Source: Saprospiraceae bacterium
Lineage (GTDB): Bacteria; Bacteroidota; Bacteroidia; Chitinophagales; Saprospiraceae
Direction: 5' to 3'
DNA length: 64,000 bases
Assembly: GCA_020627535.1 (NCBI GenBank)
Contig: JAHDGU010000001.1
Location: forward strand, 476,670 to 540,669
In this document: positions 52,414 through 61,308 of the stretch, piece by piece
Numbering within the stretch: the first letter of the stretch is position 1
How the letters are laid out: every line of letters begins with the position of its first letter
Position numbers and translations under genes: made by a program
The notes under the pieces: model-generated
What the model was told of the DNA's origin: nothing
The model's database searches: none
Seen by the model: the letters and a program-made list of their open reading frames with translations, nothing else

Positions 52414-53112
52414 CTACTGAGACAATAATCGCTTGGATATTTTGAGCATCCCAGAGCTTGCTTTCTCCTTGATGACTTCTATGTGTGATCCTAGCCGCGA
52501 GATCTCTGGTCTTGGATCGATGTAGTAGATCTTACAATGCTGTGGAGCATAGTGATGCAATGAGGCAGCAGGGTAGACTTGCAATGAAGTGCCAACGATG
52601 ATCATGACGTCCGCGTTTGCGCATAGACGTGCTGCTTCCTCTAACATCGGCACAGCCTCGCCAAACCAAACGATATCTGGGCGCAGCTGTGAGCCATCAG
52701 CTGCAAGATCACCGAGATTGATATCTTCTGTCCATCTGAGCTTGTGGTCATCGACAGTAGAACTTCTAGCACTGAAGAGCTGACCATGCAGATGGAGGAC
52801 ATTATTACTTCCAGCTCTTTCGTGCAAATCATCTACATTTTGAGTAATGATCCTTACGTCATACTTCTCCTCAAGGTCTTTGCAGTACTTGTGAGCATCA
52901 TTGGGCTTGACTGTGCGGAGCTGCCTGCGTCGCTGATTGTAGAAGTCAAGCACCAATGAAGGGTTGGTCCGCCATCCCTGAGGCGAAGCGACCTCCATCA
53001 CGTCATGTCCTTCCCAGAGTCCATCCGCATCTCTGAAGGTAGCTATACCGCTTTCTTGGCTAATTCCAGCACCAGATAGGATCACAATTCTCTCGATGTT
53101 TTTCACCATCAT
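52414..53112 (-). CDS. cobB: Sir2-family NAD-dependent protein deacylase, zinc-site cysteines absent
   Basis: Sirtuin that removes acyl groups from lysines using NAD+. The 232-residue protein has GAGISQESGIATFRDADGLW (about residues 14-33), TQNVDDLHERAG (about 96-107), and the catalytic His in HLHGQLFSARSS (about 114-125). The structural zinc-binding cysteines normally found after that His are missing; the segment up to LRPDIVWFGE contains none. A zinc-free variant is common among Bacteroidota sirtuins (recollection). The class (deacetylase versus desuccinylase) is open. Two ATG codons compete at the start. Confidence 0.92.
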   Translation of the reverse strand: MMVKNIERIVILSGAGISQESGIATFRDADGLWEGHDVMEVASPQGWRTNPSLVLDFYNQRRRQLRTVKPNDAHKYCKDLEEKYDVRIITQNVDDLHERAGSNNVLHLHGQLFSARSSTVDDHKLRWTEDINLGDLAADGSQLRPDIVWFGEAVPMLEEAARLCANADVMIIVGTSLQVYPAASLHHYAPQHCKIYYIDPRPEISRLGSHIEVIKEKASSGMLKISKRLLSQ

Positions 53113-53265
53113 GTAAGAAAAAAAATCGTGTTAATTTTTTGACAAAATCAAAGATAATTTTTACTGATTTGGCTTGATTGTTGTCTTTTGTATCGTCCTG
53201 AGGCCCTATTAACTTATATATTGTGATATTAATAATTTGTCTAATACATAAATTACCCTGTATCA

Positions 53266-53297
53266 TTTGTTTTAGAAGCAACAATGAGTTAGTTTTG
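53266..53297 (+). promoter_or_regulatory. Promoter of the PorP/SprF-adhesin operon
   Basis: TTTG (53266-53269), a 20-base spacer, and TAGTTTTG (53290-53297) match the Bacteroidota -33/-7 promoter fully. It lies in an A/T-rich stretch (53113-53393) with no gene. The leader to the TTG start would be about 90 bases. Confidence 0.7.
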
Positions 53298-53311
53298 CAT
53301 CAGCCTGATGT

Positions 53312-53328
53312 GTGTAGTGACGCTACAC
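53312..53328 (+). other. Short hairpin in the 5' leader of the PorP operon
   Basis: GTGTAG and CTACAC (53312-53317, 53323-53328) form a six-base stem with loop TGACG right at the predicted start of the transcript. It may stabilise the mRNA 5' end. Confidence 0.4.
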
Positions 53329-53393
53329 CTATATTCGCGTCTATATACCTGTAAGGCTATCAAGAACAATAATCGAAGCCAAAATTTCGGATT

Positions 53394-54446
53394 TTGAAAA
53401 GAACATTTACTCCTTTAGCAATCCTGTTACTCTTCTTGAGCACCTTAGTGCCTGGTAAGTCTCAGGATATTCACTTTTCTCAGTTCTACCATGCATTTCC
53501 TATCGTCAATCCAGCATTGACGGGAATATTCAATGGTGATATGAGATTTTCTGGTAATTACCGTAGCCAGTGGAGTGCGGTACCCGTAGACTATCAGACA
53601 TTCAATCTTTTCTTTGATATCAAAGCGCTGAGTAAGAGGATCGACTCTAGAAATTTTGCTGGATTCGGAATTATGCTCGATTACGACAGGGCTGGTGATT
53701 CGCAACTCAGTTTAGCCTCTTTGGGCTTGAACGGTAGTTATACTTTAGGTCTCACCGAAAGAATGCTACTGACGGGTGGAGTATCGCTGGTCGGATCGCA
53801 GAGGAGATATGATTTCAATGAGTTAGAGTTTATCTCGACCACAAACAGTCAAGGACAGCAAGTGGTAGAGGCTCCAACGTTTAATGAGGACTTCAATAGG
53901 ACTTCTTTCTTTTTCTTTGACATCAATGCTGGTCTGAATCTTCGTCTTCAGAGAAGCTGGAGAACTAAGATTGACTTGGGCGTTGCAGCTTATCACCTCA
54001 ATACTCCAGAGCAACGCTTTGATGAAGACGACAACATCAAAGTGGATCGAAGATTTGCGGTCACAGCACTTGGTAGCCTCAAGCTTACAGAGAAGTTTGA
54101 TCTTAAGCTCCATGGATTAGGGCAGTTTCAAGGAAAGTATGATGAGCTTGTAGGTCAATTGATGGGTAAACTCTACCTCAATCAAGAATTTGCCAAGGAG
54201 CTGGCTTTGTCCCTCGGTATCGCCTATAGATTTGCGAATAACAATTTTGGCAATTCAAGAGGTGACGCTTTTTATCCAGCTCTGCAATTGGATTACCGGA
54301 CTTTGACCGTCGGATTGAGCTATGATATCAATGCCTTTGACTTCAATATTGCGACTGATAATAGAGGTGGACCAGAGATCAGCGTGATCTACATTATCCG
54401 CAAGGTCAAGCCTTTGAACCAGTTCAAAAACTGCCCCATTTACTAA
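53394..54446 (+). CDS. PorP/SprF family type IX secretion system membrane protein
   Basis: A 350-residue outer-membrane beta-barrel protein. The signal peptide (LAILLLFLSTLVPGKSQ) leads to the family opening DIHFSQFYHAFPIVNPALTG, and barrel-like strands follow with a final segment GGPEISVIYIIRK. SprF supports delivery of the gliding adhesin SprB to the surface in Flavobacterium, and family members are often encoded with one large type B sorting-domain protein, as here. Only TTG at 53394 gives the full signal peptide. It is the first gene of a three-gene unit with promoter and terminator visible. Confidence 0.92.
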   Translation: MKRTFTPLAILLLFLSTLVPGKSQDIHFSQFYHAFPIVNPALTGIFNGDMRFSGNYRSQWSAVPVDYQTFNLFFDIKALSKRIDSRNFAGFGIMLDYDRAGDSQLSLASLGLNGSYTLGLTERMLLTGGVSLVGSQRRYDFNELEFISTTNSQGQQVVEAPTFNEDFNRTSFFFFDINAGLNLRLQRSWRTKIDLGVAAYHLNTPEQRFDEDDNIKVDRRFAVTALGSLKLTEKFDLKLHGLGQFQGKYDELVGQLMGKLYLNQEFAKELALSLGIAYRFANNNFGNSRGDAFYPALQLDYRTLTVGLSYDINAFDFNIATDNRGGPEISVIYIIRKVKPLNQFKNCPIY

Positions 54447-54480
54447 TTGAATCTCTCTTGCCGAGCTATATAAGACGATT

Positions 54481-56928
54481 ATGAGAAAAACGATACTATC
54501 CTTAAGCCTTCTTCTTTTGACAGCCAGCCTTACTTGGGGGCAGTCATTCAAGGCTTTTATGGAGGCTGCATCAGAAGCTGCTGATGGTAACAACCACTTC
54601 GCGGCGATGACATATTATGACTACGCACTTCAGTTTGATGACGAAAATCTCGATGTGAGATATAAACTTGCGGAAGCTGCGAGAGGTCTCAATGCTCATA
54701 CTGAAGCCATAGCGCAGTACGAGTACATCCTGGAGAACGATGCTGATGGTCAGTATTCTGATGCGATGTATCACCTAGCTAGAAGCTACCAGCAAAAAGG
54801 TGAGTACAATACTGCCAAGGAATACTATCAGCAATACATCAGCCAGTATTCTGGAGATAATGCTTACTACACTGCCAGAGCTCAGAAAGAAATAGATGCT
54901 TGTGACTGGTCAATGAGCAGCACCATGGATCGCTCGGATGAGTTTAATCTAATGCATCTTGACAACAATATCAATACGCCATACTCTGAGTTTGGTGCTG
55001 TACAGCAAGGAGATGAGCTCTTTTACTCTTCACTACAGTTTGCAGAAGAAACAGATGGCATAAGACGCAAGTCACTCCAACCAAATAAGAACATCTCCAA
55101 AGTCCTCAAGAGTGACAATGGAAGATCTGGAGAACTCATTGAAGGGGACTTCAATAGTGATGATATGCTTACGGCGCACAATGCTTTCAATGCTGACGGT
55201 AGTATGGTTTACTATACTATCTGTGAATACATCAATGCTGATGACATTCGTTGTGACCTGTACGTCCGTTCTGTAGGAGAGGATGGAAGTTTTGGTTCTG
55301 CCAGTAAGCTTCCGGATTATATTAATGTATCTGGTACTACCTCCACGCAGCCTAATGTCGGATCACTCAATGGAGACGAGGTACTCTACTTTGTATCCGA
55401 TCGAGACGGAGGTAAAGGAAAATTGGACATCTGGTATACCACGATCAATAATGGTCAGTACTCTCAGCCACAGAATCTTTCTGGCATCAATACCTCAGAA
55501 GATGACATCACTCCATTTTACAACAGAGAAGAGAATAATCTCTACTTCTCATCTGAAGGATACATAGGTCACGGAGGTTTTGATGTGTACGAGTCTAAGT
55601 ATCGAGGTGGTTCCTTTGAGAGTCCCGAGAATATGGGTACTCCTGTCAATAGCAGCTACAACGACATCTACTTCAACATTAATCCTGAAACAAACAAGGG
55701 ACATCTAAGTAGTAATAGAATAGGTTCTCAGTTTCTTGAAGAAAGCAAAGAGGCATGTTGCTATGATGTATATGCATTTGACTACACACCTCTCAAAGTA
55801 AGATTGATAGTGCATACACTTGACAAGATCAGTCTTGACTCCCTACCGGGCACCAATGTTAAGTTGATTAATGTGGCCGACGGAGAAGAAGCCGCACAGC
55901 TACAATATGATCCTGTCACTAGCACGTACTACTTTGAGGTAGAACGTGGCAATGACTACATCGTCAGAGCAGAAAAAGATGGTTACACATCCGATGAAGC
56001 CGCTTTCAATACCAATGATATCAAGGCAGGAGAGGACATCGTCAAGAAGCTCTACCTGGAATCAGACGAAATCGAGCTTACAGTGCTCACTTTCAACGAA
56101 GAGACCAAGGCCGAGTTGAATAAGGTTACTGTTGATTTGATCTGTACTATGAACGGAAAGTCAGATACCATCAGACGTGTTAACCTATTTGGCAATAGCA
56201 ATAAGTATACGATCAAGCGTGGAGCAGAGTATGTGATCATTGGAAATCGTCCAGGATTCCGTACTGCAGTTACAACATTGACTGCAGAAGAATTGGCAAA
56301 TGTTCAAGGATCCATCACCAAGGAGCTTTTCCTCGGTCTCAACGATCTCAATGGAATGCTGCCGATAGTCGTCTACTTTGATAATGACTATCCGGATCCA
56401 GATGTATGGTCATACAGCACCAACAAGCGCTACAGTGAGACATATCCTCCATACTATGCCAAGAAACAGGAGTTTATGACGCAGTACAGCGCACCTCTGT
56501 CAGGCAATGCTCGCCTTGATGCATCCAACAAGGTTGCCAATTTCTTCGAAGAAGAAGTCAGAGTAGGAAATGATGATTTGAATCTATTCTTGAAGCTGCT
56601 TCGTGTAGAGCTCAATAAAGGAAAAGACATTGATGTCTATCTCTCTGGTTTTACGAGTCCGAGGTATACCTCTGCATATAACTACAGACTGGGTACTAGA
56701 AGGATCAGATCTGTAAGAAACGAGCTTAGAGAATTCTCTGGCGGTATCTACCAGGACTTTTTCGATAGTAAGCAATTAGAAGTGAAGCTTAAGTCATTTG
56801 GCGAAAGCGAGGCACCAGAAGGTATCATCTCTGATCTTCAAGATGAGAGAAACTCCATCTACAGTGTAGAGGCTTCTCGTGAAAGACGTACAGAGATCTC
56901 TGAAGTACGCATCAATCAAGACAATTAA
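54481..56928 (+). CDS. TPR / PD40 / OmpA-like envelope protein of the PorP operon
   Basis: An 815-residue exported protein. Signal peptide (SLLLLTASLTWGQ), then TPR-type helical repeats (about residues 35-140: AMTYYDYALQF, AIAQYEYILEND, AKEYYQQYISQY), then PD40/WD40-like propeller strands (YFVSDRDGGKGKLDIWYT, LYFSSEGYIGHGGFDVYES), carboxypeptidase-like sandwiches, and a C-terminal OmpA-like domain (VVYFDNDYPDP to VRNELREF). The peptidoglycan-binding motif of classical OmpA (GHTD) reads SGFTSPR, so the usual Asp is replaced, and a long insert separates the first strand. It probably anchors the PorP-adhesin complex to the cell wall. Confidence 0.85.
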   Translation: MRKTILSLSLLLLTASLTWGQSFKAFMEAASEAADGNNHFAAMTYYDYALQFDDENLDVRYKLAEAARGLNAHTEAIAQYEYILENDADGQYSDAMYHLARSYQQKGEYNTAKEYYQQYISQYSGDNAYYTARAQKEIDACDWSMSSTMDRSDEFNLMHLDNNINTPYSEFGAVQQGDELFYSSLQFAEETDGIRRKSLQPNKNISKVLKSDNGRSGELIEGDFNSDDMLTAHNAFNADGSMVYYTICEYINADDIRCDLYVRSVGEDGSFGSASKLPDYINVSGTTSTQPNVGSLNGDEVLYFVSDRDGGKGKLDIWYTTINNGQYSQPQNLSGINTSEDDITPFYNREENNLYFSSEGYIGHGGFDVYESKYRGGSFESPENMGTPVNSSYNDIYFNINPETNKGHLSSNRIGSQFLEESKEACCYDVYAFDYTPLKVRLIVHTLDKISLDSLPGTNVKLINVADGEEAAQLQYDPVTSTYYFEVERGNDYIVRAEKDGYTSDEAAFNTNDIKAGEDIVKKLYLESDEIELTVLTFNEETKAELNKVTVDLICTMNGKSDTIRRVNLFGNSNKYTIKRGAEYVIIGNRPGFRTAVTTLTAEELANVQGSITKELFLGLNDLNGMLPIVVYFDNDYPDPDVWSYSTNKRYSETYPPYYAKKQEFMTQYSAPLSGNARLDASNKVANFFEEEVRVGNDDLNLFLKLLRVELNKGKDIDVYLSGFTSPRYTSAYNYRLGTRRIRSVRNELREFSGGIYQDFFDSKQLEVKLKSFGESEAPEGIISDLQDERNSIYSVEASRERRTEISEVRINQDN

Positions 56929-56950
56929 AACATTGCAAATTATTTTTGGT

Positions 56951-59900
56951 ATGTCATATCCAAATCTCAATAAGAATTACATCACGAGAGGAATTAGTAA
57001 AGCCTTCTTTGCTGTACTCGTCACTCTCGGATGCTTGTATCCTGATACCCTCAGTGCCACTCACATCGTGGGTGGAGATCTCTCGTATAGAGCACTCGGC
57101 GGTGATGCGTATGAGCTTACTCTCCGGATCCGCAGAGACTGTGAAAATGCCGCTGAAGAAGCTGATTTTGACGATCCCGCGATCATCGGAATTTTCGATA
57201 AAGAAGGGAACTGGCTTTTTAACTACGGTTTCGGTGGACAGTTCCTTCTGGACTTTCAGGGAGCCACTGTGATCGAGGATGAGCTCGCTAGTGAGTGTCT
57301 GCTTGCGCAAGGAGAACTTTGTGTCGAAGAAGCAATATACACCGATACAATCTGGATCCCTATCCAAGATGAAGGTTACATCTTCGCTTATCAGAGATGC
57401 TGTCGTAATATCTTGCTGAACAACATTGTGGATCCATTGAATACCGGTGTGATCTACAAGACTTGTATCGAGCCTGAGTCCATGGATGGTGGCAATAAAT
57501 CAGCACAGTTTTCCCAGCACACTCCTCTGTATGTCTGTATCAATGAGCCATGGGTATTTGACCATAGTGCAACTGACGAGGATGGTGATGACCTGGTATA
57601 CTCATTGTACACGCCGTTTCAGTCTGGTACAGCAGATGATCCGATCCCGACGCCTCCATTTGGTAATCCGCTGGATCGAGAAGTAGAGTGGTTGTCACCG
57701 ACTTACAGCGAAACAAATATGCTTGGTGGCTCCAGTCCATTGACCATAGACCCCAATACTGGTATCTTGACAGCAACTCCTGAGATTACTGGGGTCTTCT
57801 TGATTGGTGTCAAAGTGGAAGAATTTCGTAATGGTGAATTGATCAATACTGTCTATAGAGATATGGAGATTGACATCAGAGCATGTGGCGATATTCCCAC
57901 TGCAAGCTTTGAGGTAGAGACCTATAACTGTGATGGATTTGATGTGACATTTGACAATACTTCAGAGGGAGCTAACTTTTACAACTGGATATTTGACTTT
58001 CCAGAAGGAACAATTACCTCCAATCTTGAAGAGCCTGGAACCATTACATTTCCTGGGCCTGGTGCTTACACCGTTCTTCTTCAGGCATTTGCTGATGACA
58101 GTTGTAGAGCTGAAGCAGTGCAAGTGATATTCGTCAATGACTTTGATGCCGTACCAGATTTTTCCAGTGAAGTCGAGTCTTGTGAAGAAGAGATTGTGAT
58201 CACACTGAATGATGAGAGCACTGGTGATATAGAGAGTTATGAATGGTTGGTTGAAACAGCAGATAGCACAATATCTGGAGAAGGAGATCCATTCACTTTT
58301 GTGCTCGAAGAATCTGCACTAGCAACCGTAACGCTTTTTGTCTATGATTCTATCGGTTGTAGACAATCAATCACAAAAGAGATTCAATACAATCGCCTCA
58401 ATCTTGAGTTTAATATTGAAAATGAGGGTGATACGCTTCGTGCATGTTTGGATGAGCCGACACAACTCTTGCTTAATGGTAACCCAGATTGGGATTACAC
58501 GTGGTCTCCAGAAGACGGCCTAGATGATCCTAATTCACACAATCCGCTTGCCACTCCGCAAGAGAATACAACTTACAGTGTAACGGTTACAGACGGTCTC
58601 TGCGAGGTCACTGGATCTGTAGATGTATTCGTCGTGATAGAGGAAGGAAGTATCGAAGCTGTCATAGAAAGCATAGACTGTGAGGGCAATGCTGTATTGA
58701 CCAGTACCAATAGTGAAGGAGCAGACGTAGAATGGTCAGATGAAGCTGACTTCAGCAATATCATTGGGAACACTGAGACAATCAGTGTAACTGTAGACGA
58801 GATTGAAGACTTCTATGTGAGAATTGTTGATGGCGTCTTTGAGTGTATTGATGTCATTGATACGATCACAGTAGAAAATCCAGATGTAGATCCTGACATC
58901 AATATAGATTTAGATAATTCAGGTACTGTTGGCGGTGGCTCTGGTGATTCAGAAGATGATAGAGCTATTGTATGCAGAGGTGAGACTCTGACTCTGGTAC
59001 TAGAAGGTGACCTCAGCGGTGAAGATCTGACAATCGTATGGTCTCCAGAAGAGTGTATCCTTGAAGGTCAAGGTACGACATCAGTAATCATCGATACGGA
59101 CAATCCTGAATGTACTGATTTCTCTGTCTCTGTTGTCAATGAGTTTGACTGTTCTGGTGAAACAGAGTTCTTCATTGAAATTGACACTACACCTAGCATA
59201 GCAGGAGATTTTGATTACCTGGTCTGTGGCGATGGTGACGTTGATTTTACAGTCGACAATCCAAGCGAGGTCGACGTCATGTGGGACTTCGGTGATGGAA
59301 ATATGTCTATGGAGCAAAACCCGTCTCACGAGTATGAAGAATCTGGGACTTACACAGTCATCGTTTCTTCAAAAGGACTCTGCGTAGGATCAGATACACT
59401 CACTGTAGATGTACTAGTAGTAGATGACATATCACCCAATGGCACCAGTGAAGTCGTGAACTGTAGCGCAGACAATATCATCCTCAATGAAGGTGGTGAT
59501 CCTGATCTTGACTATATGTGGTCTCCGGCAGAAAAGTTTGATGATCCGACTGCTCCTACACAGGAAATCAGTCCTGACAGTACTTGCCTCGTGACCGTAG
59601 TGATCACTGATCCCAACAATCCTTTCTGCGAGTTACTGGACACCGTCAATATCATAGTGCCTGAACGAATCGATCTAGAACTGACTACTGAGCAGCCTAT
59701 CAATAACTGTGAGCCAGAAGAAGAGATACTAGAAGTGACGACCAATATCACAGAAGGAGTGACCATAGAGTGGTTTGATGAAGATGGAAACTCTATCGGA
59801 ACAGGCAATAGTGTTAATGTGACTCCTGCGGATACAACTTGTTATACCGCCGTAGCTACGGATAGTCTAGGCTGTACCGAGGAAGTGGAAGTATGTGTGA

Positions 59901-60721
59901 ATGTCGTCGGACCTATGGAGACAAGAATCACAGTCTTTGATGATCCAAATGACCAAGGTCCAGATGATGCTTTCTGTCCAGACGAGGAAGGTATGATAGT
60001 CATTGAAGATATAGACGATGATCAAGACTTTACCTACATGTGGGGACCAGATGAGTGTATCGAAGATGGTACTGAGAATACCGACATGCCAATCATTTCA
60101 TCCCCAACCACTAAGACATACACGGTTACCATCACGGATCCTGTGAGTGGCTGTGAAGTCATCAGAGAGGTCACGATCGAGATTTCTGATCCGAGCTGTG
60201 ATATCGAAGCTGACATGGATACTGTCTTTATAGGAAATGGTGGCACGACGCTCAATAGTCTTTGTGGATCTGATAATATCACTGACTATGAGTGGACAGA
60301 TGAAAATGGTAATGTCATTGGTACTGGTGAGACAGTCGATGTCGACCCAATGGAAACGACCGTGTATACGTTGACGACTACAGATGAGAATGGATGTAGC
60401 TCGACGACCATGATCACCATTACAGTCATCCCTGCGATGTGCAACGAGAGTGACATATTTGTTCCTAATGCCTTCACTCCAGATGGTGATGGTAGAAATG
60501 ATGAACTCATTGTTCGCTCAGTATTTGTGGATGAGTTTTATTTCATCATCTACAATCGATGGGGTGAGCAGGTCTTTGAAAGCAGAGATATTAATGTTCA
60601 TTGGGATGGCACATTTGAAGGAGAGCTAGCTAGACCAGATGTATATGGCTGGTATCTGGAGGCTACTTGTTTTGGGGGATTGACCTACCAAGCACAAGGT
60701 AATGTGAGTGTATTGAGATAA
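56951..60721 (+). CDS. Large T9SS type B sorting-domain adhesin with PKD-like domains
   Basis: A 1256-residue exported protein. The signal segment (ISKAFFAVLVTLGCLYPDTLSA) is followed by THIVGGDLSYRALGGDAYELTL, a conserved start of CHU-type surface proteins, a cysteine-containing region and several PKD/Ig-like sandwiches (for example WDFGDGNMS with HEYEESGTYTVIV, and YMWSPAEKFDDP). The C-terminus is the gliding-motility CHU_C type B sorting domain (IFVPNAFTPDGDGRNDEL and YNRWGEQVFES). The architecture resembles SprB-type adhesins. The longer frame from 56879 overlaps the preceding gene; ATG at 56951 is preferred. Confidence 0.9.
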   Translation: MSYPNLNKNYITRGISKAFFAVLVTLGCLYPDTLSATHIVGGDLSYRALGGDAYELTLRIRRDCENAAEEADFDDPAIIGIFDKEGNWLFNYGFGGQFLLDFQGATVIEDELASECLLAQGELCVEEAIYTDTIWIPIQDEGYIFAYQRCCRNILLNNIVDPLNTGVIYKTCIEPESMDGGNKSAQFSQHTPLYVCINEPWVFDHSATDEDGDDLVYSLYTPFQSGTADDPIPTPPFGNPLDREVEWLSPTYSETNMLGGSSPLTIDPNTGILTATPEITGVFLIGVKVEEFRNGELINTVYRDMEIDIRACGDIPTASFEVETYNCDGFDVTFDNTSEGANFYNWIFDFPEGTITSNLEEPGTITFPGPGAYTVLLQAFADDSCRAEAVQVIFVNDFDAVPDFSSEVESCEEEIVITLNDESTGDIESYEWLVETADSTISGEGDPFTFVLEESALATVTLFVYDSIGCRQSITKEIQYNRLNLEFNIENEGDTLRACLDEPTQLLLNGNPDWDYTWSPEDGLDDPNSHNPLATPQENTTYSVTVTDGLCEVTGSVDVFVVIEEGSIEAVIESIDCEGNAVLTSTNSEGADVEWSDEADFSNIIGNTETISVTVDEIEDFYVRIVDGVFECIDVIDTITVENPDVDPDINIDLDNSGTVGGGSGDSEDDRAIVCRGETLTLVLEGDLSGEDLTIVWSPEECILEGQGTTSVIIDTDNPECTDFSVSVVNEFDCSGETEFFIEIDTTPSIAGDFDYLVCGDGDVDFTVDNPSEVDVMWDFGDGNMSMEQNPSHEYEESGTYTVIVSSKGLCVGSDTLTVDVLVVDDISPNGTSEVVNCSADNIILNEGGDPDLDYMWSPAEKFDDPTAPTQEISPDSTCLVTVVITDPNNPFCELLDTVNIIVPERIDLELTTEQPINNCEPEEEILEVTTNITEGVTIEWFDEDGNSIGTGNSVNVTPADTTCYTAVATDSLGCTEEVEVCVNVVGPMETRITVFDDPNDQGPDDAFCPDEEGMIVIEDIDDDQDFTYMWGPDECIEDGTENTDMPIISSPTTKTYTVTITDPVSGCEVIREVTIEISDPSCDIEADMDTVFIGNGGTTLNSLCGSDNITDYEWTDENGNVIGTGETVDVDPMETTVYTLTTTDENGCSSTTMITITVIPAMCNESDIFVPNAFTPDGDGRNDELIVRSVFVDEFYFIIYNRWGEQVFESRDINVHWDGTFEGELARPDVYGWYLEATCFGGLTYQAQGNVSVLR

Positions 60722-60751
60722 TATCACAAAACGCTCAAGCATGATATATTT

Positions 60752-60784
60752 AAGAGGCCTGTGCTCACGCACGGGCCTCTTTTG
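60752..60784 (+). terminator. Terminator of the PorP operon
   Basis: AAGAGGCC (60752-60759) pairs with GGCCTCTT (60774-60781), with inner arms GTGC and GCAC, followed by TTTGTT. It lies 30 bases after the stop of the adhesin gene. Confidence 0.9.
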
Positions 60785-60815
60785 TTAGAATGGAGTGAGC
60801 ACCAACTAGTAAGAC

Positions 60816-61262
60816 ATGATTGATCTCATCGATATCATGAGAGTCTTTGGCTTCGCAGCTGAAATTGCTTCTCATTGCGACGATCCAGAGAGTTGGGCCA
60901 TAGGATTCAGAGAATCCGGCATATCTGTGAATGGTATGGATCAAAAGAGCCTCGAATTTTACAATCCTCTGAGTACTTGGATCGAGCTACTGATTTTGGG
61001 TCATCACGTGAGCCGAAGACCAGATGGACTTTATGATATCAAACCTTTTCAGCAGACCACAACAAAGGAAATCAAGAAAGAAGCCAATAGCTCCAAGTCA
61101 AACGAAGAATGTCTGAAGGTCTACAAAGACGAGATGATAGTCGTTAGATCATACGAGACAATCTCGTTACAAGCAGTGTCCGAGCTCAAGGTGATAAACT
61201 ACATCTACCGACTCAAGAAGCACCGAGGAGCGGTAATAAGATCAAGTGACCGTCTAGAGTGA
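60816..61262 (+). CDS. Uncharacterised 148-residue protein
   Basis: A 148-residue soluble protein with a Cys/His-containing N-terminal helix (residues 1-30) and a Lys/Glu-rich middle segment (about 78-95). No signal, no membrane helix and no recognised domain. The segment PLSTWIELLILGHHVSRRPDGLY is the most structured part (in pieces: STWIELLILGHH). It sits alone between the PorP operon terminator and the convergent yajC gene. Probably real given length, but function unknown. Confidence 0.55.
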   Translation: MIDLIDIMRVFGFAAEIASHCDDPESWAIGFRESGISVNGMDQKSLEFYNPLSTWIELLILGHHVSRRPDGLYDIKPFQQTTTKEIKKEANSSKSNEECLKVYKDEMIVVRSYETISLQAVSELKVINYIYRLKKHRGAVIRSSDRLE

Positions 61263-61308
61263 CACTGACTAAGGCGTGAGATCAGTTTTGGACTATGCTA
61301 GACTCAAC

